From NCBI GenBank assembly GCA_965217095.1, contig OZ244235.1:1922001-1986000 (forward strand): a stretch of DNA of 64,000 nt. Reading direction: 5' to 3'. Shown here piece by piece: positions 58,501 through 64,000 of this stretch; position 1 is the stretch's first letter; each line of letters starts with the position of its first letter. Both the position numbers and the translations under genes were made by a program. The notes below the pieces were generated by a model. It ran no database searches and was not told the DNA's origin. It worked only from the letters and a program-made list of their open reading frames with translations. The DNA comes from CAYNZV01 sp965217095. Lineage in GTDB: Bacteria; Latescibacterota; UBA2968; UBA8231.

Positions 58501-58757
58501 ACGAGGTGACCGTCGAGTTTCAAGATACCTTGCCTGAAATTTCCGCGGGCCACACGCGCAGCTTCCTGTTGTACGCCGACGGGTTTGGCAAGGATATGGA
58601 CTATCACTCCGCCTATTCCCTATCAGTAGAACCTCTTCCTTTTCACGGAATGTCCGGATATCCGTATGCGCCCGACGAGGAGTATCCTCGGAGTCGGGAA
58701 CACCAGGCATACAGGCAGGAGTACAATACCCGTCGAATCAGGGGATATTTCGACTGA
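55548..58757 (+). CDS. large lipoprotein with TPR, FG-GAP/VCBS and ASPIC/UnbV domains
   Basis: The 1069-aa product has a lipobox (LLFIGCSD) and should be anchored at the cell surface or in the periplasm. Residues 35-210 are about five TPR repeats (ARAAEEFKTAVTLDEEYAIG). Residues 240-570 are FG-GAP/VCBS-type repeats with calcium-binding DVDQDGDPDLL, DLDNDGRQDLV and DPDHDGDLDLL. Then comes an ASPIC/UnbV region (NWLSVSLEGLNSNRDGVGAK) and about 430 residues of unknown beta-rich sequence. CRTAC1-like proteins have the middle part, but the TPR front and long C-terminus are unusual. It may bind glycans or calcium. It is a single gene, with a GGGA site before the ATG. Confidence 0.8.
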   Translation: MAANIVKLIPSYTAALSLLFIGCSDVGPTQAQRDARWHNNQGVVQMDQHQYARAAEEFKTAVTLDEEYAIGLANLGIAYFSLGKYDSAAVSIERALMSDPANRHARYTLGLIYSAQGTKYESALSAFEQVAAADTQDPLVFYYRGQVKAKMGRSESAIEDFKASIHLDSLNVSAFYALANQYRRIGKKEHWLETLNRFNQLSQSGHGGVSSSYQGQGKYAEVVADASLARPDEDDSGGPFRFTKATVSEAGRFVSIGDVDQDGDPDLLVGDGRLLLLENHAGELSVGADLGDSAWTAHGSAIGDLDNDGRQDLVLSGRGYRLMRQEADGSWKLYQDIPGENDEGVLADPDHDGDLDLLALRSHGLRYFYNDGSGTLVSEPDSSGLFADGTIDKVECSDLDNDRDLDCIALSSGRLTHFSNSRDGTFSKFHLELRPEHSAVVDFVIEDFTQDGSMDLAVLLPLSEIGLYENAAGNAFELIGSARAADNSKRTVAAADLDNDGDLDLVAAGAGGIHTAALYRNRFDPHTDAIFDKPADRVIAADFNLDGAVDLWADGVMLRNELVAQNWLSVSLEGLNSNRDGVGAKIEVKSTNRLQKREVKGSGDSYVVANFGLAGADSVEFVRVLWPSGVRQTEPAMAANRTLQLTELNRKGTSCPIVYAWDGDRFRFVSDIMGGAIIGYLLGPGEYNQPDTDEYLPLGEIATKDGNYIIQLANQLEEIIYADAIHLIAVDHRAGTTVFPNERLLSVPPYPEFEIFALKGLRPPVRAEDHLGSDVLSKILAVDDDWIESFETTGVHGYVSDHRVTLDLGDLSDVTNPVLVAHGWVDYAHSTSNWAAAQRGLALYPPTLEVIDETGKWAQVTADMGVPAGLPKHMVFDLTDLFPSDDYRIRVATNAAVYWDQFLIGSAVEEVAAIHRLAPTGGDLHWRGYPEHTSINGTFAFTYEYGNLKQTAPWGSHSGSYTRFGDVTPLIAEVDDRFAILFHGDEVTVEFQDTLPEISAGHTRSFLLYADGFGKDMDYHSAYSLSVEPLPFHGMSGYPYAPDEEYPRSREHQAYRQEYNTRRIRGYFD

Positions 58758-58778
58758 GGGGCGTGGGGGGCTGTGGAT

Positions 58779-59717
58779 CTATTCGATGTCGTAACTCATG
58801 GCGCAGCGAAAACCGATGTACTCCTGTGAGGTGGCGGACATGGCGAAATGGCGCGCAACCGTTCGGATATCCATCCTGTTGCCCTGGAATCCGCCGCCGC
58901 GATACACCTTGCGGTTGCCACCCGGGGGGCCTTGGGGATCGAGGTCGGTGCTCGATTGGTAGTACTCGTCGTCGTACCAGTCATTGACCCACTCCCCGAC
59001 GTTGCCGCGCATATCCCAGGCTCCTGACGCCGCCTGACCCCGAGGGAATTTGTCGACGTCCGAGGTCTTGCCATCCGGGTTGTCGTAGTTCGCACAATCG
59101 GGATTACAGGTTCGCCCCCAAGGGTAGTCGAATGATTGGTCGCCCCGTGCCGCCCATTCCCATTCACCTTCGGTCGGCAGGCGCTTGCCCACCCAATCCG
59201 CGTACGCCTTGGCATCTTCCCAGGAGACGTTTACCACCGGATGGCTGGCGCGGCGCGCCTCGGGAAAGGTGCGATTTCTCCAGTGCACCGGTACTCGATG
59301 ATCCGTGGCGTCGAAATCCTTGTACTGTAGATTGGTGACCTCGAACCTATCGAGATAGAATTGTGTAATGGTAACCTTGTGCTCCGGCTCCTCATCGATG
59401 TGGCCAGACGTAGCCGAGCCCATCTCGAAGGTACCGCCTGCTACGAGGATCATTTCTTTTCTATTGAGCTCCTCCTGCAGCCCGACCCGTTTCTCCTCAA
59501 GCTCTTCGATCTCCTTGCGCATCGAGCCGATTGACTGCTGGATATCCTGAGTATTTGTCTCCGATTGACTGATCTGCTCGGAGTAGTCGGACTTGCGGCT
59601 ACTCACCGAATCTATACCTGGAGCCATCAGGGCTAGTTTCTTGCGGTAGTCGACGAGCTGATGAATCCAGATGAAGGTGCAGATCACTATGATGAGCGCA
59701 TATGTCCAGTCACCCAT
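58779..59717 (-). CDS. membrane-anchored SUMF1/FGE-like protein with coiled coil
   Basis: The 312-aa protein has an N-terminal transmembrane helix (LIIVICTFIWIHQLV), a coiled coil of about 55 residues and then a formylglycine-generating-enzyme-type fold: FEMGSATSGHIDEEPEH, VNVSWEDAKAYADWVGKRLP, GEWEWAARG, KVYRGGGFQGNR, ending YIGFRCAM. The cysteines that make FGE a copper oxidase are missing, because KVYRGGGFQGNRMDIRTVAR has no Cys. It is therefore probably a ligand-binding or structural SUMF1 domain, not a sulfatase activator. No sulfatase is nearby. It is a single gene with an AAGGAAA site, divergent from PBP1A. Confidence 0.8.
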   Translation of the reverse strand: MGDWTYALIIVICTFIWIHQLVDYRKKLALMAPGIDSVSSRKSDYSEQISQSETNTQDIQQSIGSMRKEIEELEEKRVGLQEELNRKEMILVAGGTFEMGSATSGHIDEEPEHKVTITQFYLDRFEVTNLQYKDFDATDHRVPVHWRNRTFPEARRASHPVVNVSWEDAKAYADWVGKRLPTEGEWEWAARGDQSFDYPWGRTCNPDCANYDNPDGKTSDVDKFPRGQAASGAWDMRGNVGEWVNDWYDDEYYQSSTDLDPQGPPGGNRKVYRGGGFQGNRMDIRTVARHFAMSATSQEYIGFRCAMSYDIE

Positions 59718-59818
59718 GGTTGGCGTTTCCTTGCTTGACGGTTGTTCTACTCAGGTGGATATTTCGCATGATTCCACTCCGCGCCCCCTAACCAGCCCAA
59801 GATAACCGAAACCCCAGA

Positions 59819-61921
59819 ATGCTGAAGAGACTTGCTGTTCTGATCGCGGTGCTCGGGGCAACCTATTTGCTTCTCTTCTTGGGGACCTATCTGGCTTTCA
59901 ACGACAATCTACCTGACATCGACGATTGGAGTTTTCAGCCGAAACGCATCACCAAGGTGTATTCGGCCGACGGCCAGCACCTCAAGGATTTCCTCGAAGA
60001 GAACCGGGAGATCCTGACCTACGACGAGATTCCAAAATCGATGCGCAGCGCCCTCATCGCCACCGAGGACCAGCGATTCTTTTCCCATTGGGGAATCGAC
60101 ATTCGCAGAATCTTCGGAGCTACATTGGCCAACGTCAAATCGCTCAATATGACGGCTCAAGGAGCCAGCACGATTACCCAACAACTGGCTCGCAACCTGT
60201 TTACGAAGGTCGGTCGCCAGAGGGGCAACGAGTCGCTTGATGCGGTGCGAGCCAGCTATGCCCGCAAGATGCGCGAGCAGATTACAGCGGTAAACATCGA
60301 ACGCCGGTACACCAAACGCGAAATCCTGACGATGTACCTCAACACGGTCTACTTCGGCCACGGGTGTTATGGCCTGAAATCTGCGGCTCGATATTATTTT
60401 GACAAAAACGTGAAGGATCTGCAAGTCGAAGAAGCCGCGCTTCTGGTCGGTCTCCTAAAGGCGCCATCCACCTACAGTCCTATCCGCAATCCGCATCGAG
60501 CCACCAAACGCCGCAATCAGGTCCTGCTCAACATGACCAAGATTGGCAGGTTATCACGCACGACCTACGCGAGGCTCAAAGGAAGGGAGATTCGGCTTCG
60601 GAGAAGACGGCAAGCGGAGACTTACGGTCTGGCTCCGTATTTTGTCGAGCACATTCGCCAACAGCTGAATCGGCAATTTGGCTCCTCCCTTTATCGAGAC
60701 GGATTCACGGTGCACACGACCTTGAACTCGCGGCTCCAAAGGATTGCGGAAAAACATTTTGAAATCGAAATCGGAAAAGTTCAGGCGCGGGTCGACCAAT
60801 ACCTGGCAGAACAGGACTCAACATCCGCCGCGGTCGACTCCAACGCCATCGTGCAGGCGGCGTTTGTCGCGATGGACCCTGGCACGGGACGGGTTTTGGC
60901 TATGATCGGCGGCCGCAACTTCGAGGAAAGCAAGTTCAACCGCGCCACACAGGCTAAACGATTGCCCGGTTCATCTTTCAAACCTTTCGTGTATACCGCT
61001 GCAATCGACAACGGCCGGTTTCCCATCGACGTACTGGACGACAACGCCGTCACCATATGGGAAAAAGATGGCGAACTGTGGGACCCGGAGAATTACGATC
61101 GCAAATTCAAGGGCCCTATGACGTTGAGGGAAGCGTTCAAGCAATCCCGTAACCTCATCGCCATCAAGCTGGCACAGGAGATCGGACCTGGACTCATCAA
61201 GAACTACGCCCGACACATGGGGATTACCACGAGAATCAGCGCTGTCCCTACCATTGGAATCGGCACCAGCGCCGTCCACCTATTGGATCTCGTCGCAGCC
61301 TACTGTGTTTTCCCCAACAAAGGTGTCTATGTCGAACCGCTCGTGACCGCCGGTGTGGAGGACTGGGAGGGAAACAGGGTTTTACATCGCGCCGCGGGCC
61401 GAAAACGTGAGGCGCTGCGACCTGCTGCGGCCATCGTCATGACGGACATGCTGCGTTCCGTAATCGATGAGCGGGGCGGCACCGGGCACAGGATTCGATC
61501 GGGCTATGGCTTCAAACCGGCTGCCGCCGGCAAAACCGGCACCACAAACGACTATGCGGATGCGTGGTTTATCGGATACACCCCACACATAGTAGCGGGG
61601 GTGTGGGTGGGAATGGACGATCAGAGTCTCGCGTTGTGGCCGAAACAGGCCGGATCGGTGGCAGCGTTGCCGCTATGGGTGCGATTCATGAAAGAGGTTT
61701 ATGCGGAGGTAGATTACTACAAGGAGCGCGCCGACGAGACGTTCGACTATCCAGAAGAGTTAGTCATTCGCCTGGCCGTCTGTAACGATACCCATAACAT
61801 CGCGACGAAGTACTGCCCCGATCAAGTCGAAGATCTGTTTATCAGGAACGAGCCAGTGCCGAGGAACTGCGTATTGCACAGTTCCGCCCGCAGCCGCAAC
61901 GGTCGGATCCAGCGCTTTTAA
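59819..61921 (+). CDS. penicillin-binding protein 1A (bifunctional)
   Basis: PBP1A polymerises and crosslinks peptidoglycan. The 700-aa protein has a signal-anchor helix (LIAVLGATYLLLFLGTYLAF), the transglycosylase domain with ATEDQRFFSHWGID (catalytic Glu83) and GASTITQQLARNLF, and a transpeptidase domain with the SxxK motif at S385 (GSSFKPF), then KTGTTND. A short C-terminal tail follows. Both active sites are intact. Length is in the normal range for PBP1A. It is a single gene, head-to-head with the SUMF1-like gene and convergent with the small coiled-coil gene at 62013. Confidence 0.93.
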   Translation: MLKRLAVLIAVLGATYLLLFLGTYLAFNDNLPDIDDWSFQPKRITKVYSADGQHLKDFLEENREILTYDEIPKSMRSALIATEDQRFFSHWGIDIRRIFGATLANVKSLNMTAQGASTITQQLARNLFTKVGRQRGNESLDAVRASYARKMREQITAVNIERRYTKREILTMYLNTVYFGHGCYGLKSAARYYFDKNVKDLQVEEAALLVGLLKAPSTYSPIRNPHRATKRRNQVLLNMTKIGRLSRTTYARLKGREIRLRRRRQAETYGLAPYFVEHIRQQLNRQFGSSLYRDGFTVHTTLNSRLQRIAEKHFEIEIGKVQARVDQYLAEQDSTSAAVDSNAIVQAAFVAMDPGTGRVLAMIGGRNFEESKFNRATQAKRLPGSSFKPFVYTAAIDNGRFPIDVLDDNAVTIWEKDGELWDPENYDRKFKGPMTLREAFKQSRNLIAIKLAQEIGPGLIKNYARHMGITTRISAVPTIGIGTSAVHLLDLVAAYCVFPNKGVYVEPLVTAGVEDWEGNRVLHRAAGRKREALRPAAAIVMTDMLRSVIDERGGTGHRIRSGYGFKPAAAGKTGTTNDYADAWFIGYTPHIVAGVWVGMDDQSLALWPKQAGSVAALPLWVRFMKEVYAEVDYYKERADETFDYPEELVIRLAVCNDTHNIATKYCPDQVEDLFIRNEPVPRNCVLHSSARSRNGRIQRF

Positions 61922-62012
61922 CATTTACCGATTGATCGTCTGGAGGGCGGCACAGGAAAATCATCGACGGTAGAGCAGTTCCACCCGGCGGGCCGATGGG
62001 AGGTGTTAGAGT

Positions 62013-62321
62013 CTACTCTTCCAGCTTGAATTTGGTGGGCTTGCGCCGCCGCTCGCGCTGCCGGTATTCCTCAACCTTCTTGCCGGTCTCGGCGAGTTCC
62101 TTCTCCATCTCGCCGATTTCCTTCTGTAGCGCCTCGACGGTTTCTTTGGTCGTGTTGGCGGCAGTCTCTTCGGTCTCGATCTTCATCTCACATTGCCGAA
62201 TTTCCTGCCGCGCGAGATCCGCCTTCGGTTTCAAGGCGGATGAGGAGTTGAGATAATCCACGATTATCCACACCAAGAAACCACCCGCGCCCAGCGCTAT
62301 TGTAACATACACCCAGGCCAT
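62013..62321 (-). CDS. single-pass membrane coiled-coil protein (paralogue)
   Basis: The 102-aa protein starts MAWVYVTIALGAGGFLVWI, one transmembrane helix, then IVDYLNSSSALKPKAD and a coiled coil (EIRQCEMKIETEETAANTT and VEALQKEIGEMEKELAETG) with a basic end. An AGGTG site precedes the ATG. It is 11 bases downstream of the MotE-like gene. The N-terminal pattern matches the proteins at 3705-4022 and 58779-59717. Confidence 0.65.
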   Translation of the reverse strand: MAWVYVTIALGAGGFLVWIIVDYLNSSSALKPKADLARQEIRQCEMKIETEETAANTTKETVEALQKEIGEMEKELAETGKKVEEYRQRERRRKPTKFKLEE

Positions 62322-62332
62322 TCTTCACCTGT

Positions 62333-62911
62333 TCATGGAGACAGATCTCGTAGGATCTTGGTAATGCGCGCCGCGTATTCGGCGTTCATAAACCCCATTA
62401 TTTTCGCCATCTTCGCTGGCTGCAAATTTCTCAAGAGCATCGCGACTGTGGTATCCGGAAGCTCCGCTTCCTGCTGCAATATTTCAGCCGCCGCAGCGGG
62501 TTTGAGCTGATTGTAAAACTTCGCCAGCTCTTTTATGCTCTCGGCTTGCCGGGCCTGCATCGTGCTATCTTCGATGAGTCCCAACTGTTGCTGTAACTCG
62601 AGGAGGCTGTCCTCCTTGGTCTTGATCTTGGCCTTCTCGATTGCGAGACTGTCTTTGACGGCTTCCGTTTCCACTGTCTGTGCCTCATAGTATTCGCGAT
62701 ATTCGTCCGCCAACGCGAATACGTCCTGCAATCTGTCTTCCTTCAATCGAAATTCTTGGGCGAGTCGGGTCGAATCCCTTGTCCCCAACAGCATATCGCG
62801 CAAATCGGCTGGTTTGCGAACGGTTTCGGTAAAAAAGAGCATCGCAACCAGCGCCGCCGTGAATGAAACGAACATCCCGACTATGAGCAGAGGCACCAGG
62901 AGAAACTTCAC
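62333..62911 (-). CDS. MotE-like membrane protein (MgtE N-terminal domain type)
   Basis: The 192-aa protein has one transmembrane helix (MFVSFTAALVAMLFF), a long coiled coil (LKEDRLQDVFALADEYREYY to DSLLELQQQLG) and a C-terminal MgtE-N-like domain: LAKFYNQLKPAAAAEILQQE, DTTVAMLLRNLQPAKMAKIM and AARITKILRDL. This is the layout of MotE, the flagellar stator chaperone. No flagellar gene is in the window, so it may act with another motor or complex. Start GTG 62909-62911. It is in an operon with the coiled-coil protein and the protein at 62951. Confidence 0.75.
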   Translation of the reverse strand: MKFLLVPLLIVGMFVSFTAALVAMLFFTETVRKPADLRDMLLGTRDSTRLAQEFRLKEDRLQDVFALADEYREYYEAQTVETEAVKDSLAIEKAKIKTKEDSLLELQQQLGLIEDSTMQARQAESIKELAKFYNQLKPAAAAEILQQEAELPDTTVAMLLRNLQPAKMAKIMGFMNAEYAARITKILRDLSP

Positions 62912-62950
62912 TCGTTCATCTCACAACAGAGTCGGACGTCGAGAACCTCC

Positions 62951-63685
62951 TCAAAGTATGAAGAAAATGTAAAACAACCCGCCGACCAGTGCGGTGGACA
63001 ATCCGAACTCCACCAGCCTATTATCAACCGGAACAGACGTCTGGTCAACAAGGGCGCTGCTCGCAAAATCGGCAGAACCCTCTCCGAATGGCCCGGCTTC
63101 CAGGCGAATGACCCTGTTGCGCGCCCAACCAACGCTTCCGTTCCGACTCTCCAGCCGCAGAAAAATGGCACCCCGAGCGACGCGACGCACCCCGCGACCG
63201 AACACGAGCCACCTCGGCTTTTGGGGTTCATACACCACCTGCGGATCGACCATGCGGTAGTACAACCTCCACGCCCCCTCATTTTCCTCAGGTCGCTTGA
63301 ATACAACCGGAATATGGCGACGCAGAGCCTCCCGAGCGAGCGCGTCTTCGGCGATCCAATTCTGTGCCTGGCGCTCGTCGGGCAACAGCACAATCCCCTT
63401 CCCGACCTGGTCCGGAAGCTCATCCAATAGCTCGCTCACAACCGCCTGGACAGCACGGCTGAAGAGCTGCAGGTCGGTGAGACCACTCCCGTTGCGAGCA
63501 TCAACCTCGGCGGGTTCCGAGTTCGCCCAAGCGCCGCCGGCTACCCCGAATATTGCCAGCCAAAGGCCCAGAACGATACCGGTCAGTTTCGCCAACTTCA
63601 GGTCGAAAAAACATTGTTTTTCAGCTTCGAAAATCCGCCGAAACTGTATAAGACACTTACACTTGCAACAGTCGAACCTTAACAC
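62951..63685 (-). CDS. exported protein with signal peptide and C-terminal membrane anchor
   Basis: The frame encodes up to 244 aa. A signal peptide sits near residues 31-55 (LAKLTGIVLGLWLAIFGVAGG), so translation may begin at TTG 63593-63595 rather than GTG 63685, leaving 214 aa. A soluble region follows (LPDERQAQNWIAEDALAREA, VFKRPEENEGAWRLYYRM), then a C-terminal helix (LSTALVGGLFYIFFIL). I do not recognise the family. It looks like a periplasmic domain anchored at its C-terminus. It is 39 bases upstream of the MotE-like gene and probably starts that operon. Confidence 0.6.
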   Translation of the reverse strand: MLRFDCCKCKCLIQFRRIFEAEKQCFFDLKLAKLTGIVLGLWLAIFGVAGGAWANSEPAEVDARNGSGLTDLQLFSRAVQAVVSELLDELPDQVGKGIVLLPDERQAQNWIAEDALAREALRRHIPVVFKRPEENEGAWRLYYRMVDPQVVYEPQKPRWLVFGRGVRRVARGAIFLRLESRNGSVGWARNRVIRLEAGPFGEGSADFASSALVDQTSVPVDNRLVEFGLSTALVGGLFYIFFIL

Positions 63686-63839
63686 AAATAAGCCTAGCTG
63701 TCAAGGCATTTCTGGCCGCGATGGCCGCCGTTTCACCGGCGTTGCCGAGACCTGTCTTGACTTGGCTTCGGGTAATCGAATACGTTATTGAAAAGGTCCC
63801 AGCGTCACGTCCAAACTCCACGTCTTACGGGCCGAAAAT

Positions 63840-64000
63840 TTGTCAGATTACGTCGTTTATAGTCTTTTGGGGGTTTTCATCGCCTTCTTCTTGCTGCCAA
63901 TTAGGGTCGCGTTGCAGATTCGGCGGCAAGATTTCGAGGCCCCCCTCGAGTTCGACCTTCGCTGGGCATTTTTTCGCGGACTGGCCGGGATAGAGGTCCA
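63840..64000 (+). CDS. clipped membrane protein at the right edge, DUF2953-like
   Basis: From TTG 63840-63842 the frame stays open to the window end: LSDYVVYSLLGVFIAFFLLP, then IRVALQIRRQDFEAPLEFDL and RWAFFRGLAGIEV. One transmembrane helix followed by a beta-strand-like pattern with LRWAFFRGL is reminiscent of DUF2953 proteins. No good ribosome site is seen and the start is uncertain (the frame is open from 63792). Only about 53 codons are present, so this is a tentative call. Confidence 0.35.
   Translation, partial: MSDYVVYSLLGVFIAFFLLPIRVALQIRRQDFEAPLEFDLRWAFFRGLAGIEV

Noticed and set aside
1..64000. CRISPR arrays, rRNA genes, prophage or complete insertion sequences
   Set aside because: I looked for regular short repeats, rRNA signature sequences, integrases and transposases. 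None was found; only one MITE and one tRNA are supported.

Overview
The window looks like chromosomal DNA of an uncultured, Gram-negative-type bacterium. Outer-membrane features include TolC and MlaC-like proteins, lipoproteins, PBP1A and L,D-transpeptidase. A secreted protein with a PNPFN-type C-terminal sorting/FlgD-like domain, standalone coiled-coil membrane proteins and a mixed gene order point to an FCB-related candidate phylum (Latescibacterota, Zixibacteria or KSB1-like). This placement is an inference from gene content, not a phylogeny. Several promoters share the pattern TTGMNN-(17/18)-TATATT, so a sigma-70-like factor with a TATATT-type -10 box seems to serve this genome.

Layout. 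1-5.8 kb: a clipped YkgJ-type protein, a small zinc-binding protein, a ceramidase-like hydrolase, an L,D-transpeptidase with a catalytically degenerate neighbour, an Ala-rich lipoprotein with its own promoter and terminator, small membrane proteins, two standalone cyclic-nucleotide-binding proteins and a frameshifted ECF S-component. 5.8-9.6 kb: recJ, archaeal-type phosphoglycerate mutase and a glycerophosphodiesterase in one leftward operon. 9.7-19.7 kb: a rightward housekeeping block (secreted cohesin-like protein, rsmB, PASTA protein, rpe, then ffh-rpsP-rimM-trmD-rplS, a response regulator, a thioesterase and a GNAT). 19.8-23.0 kb: amt-glnK-purF, a nitrogen-assimilation operon ending in a glutamine-using enzyme. 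23.1-29.0 kb: a small-molecule catabolic cluster (amidohydrolase, threonine aldolase, SDR, MDR, cysteine-synthase-like, SMP-30). 29.2-37.2 kb: an unknown membrane protein, metG, an M24 peptidase broken by one in-frame amber codon, a UvrA-like ATPase and a diheme cytochrome c.

37.2-39.2 kb and 46.4-55.4 kb carry two related lipid modules, each with a sugar/polyol nucleotidyltransferase and a nucleotidyltransferase-like/CDP-alcohol phosphatidyltransferase fusion. The second continues without real gaps into a flippase-like membrane protein, a TolC-like channel, an MlaC-DUF3047 fusion, a second MlaC-like protein and an HpnN-like RND pump. This reads as one synthesis-plus-trans-envelope-export pathway for an unknown (glyco/polyol) phospholipid and is the best candidate here for an undescribed system. 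Between the two modules lie a 165-bp TA-flanked MITE and a two-gene 2-hydroxyacyl-CoA dehydratase/activase-type operon preceded by a TetR gene and a perfect 20-bp palindrome.

55.4-64 kb: a tRNA-Gly(GCC) transcription unit squeezed between two opposite-strand genes, a very large TPR/FG-GAP/ASPIC lipoprotein, a membrane-anchored SUMF1-like protein, PBP1A, a MotE-like operon, and a clipped gene at the right edge. Two genes (ECF S-component, M24 peptidase) are each broken by a single base, which could be real decay or assembly error.
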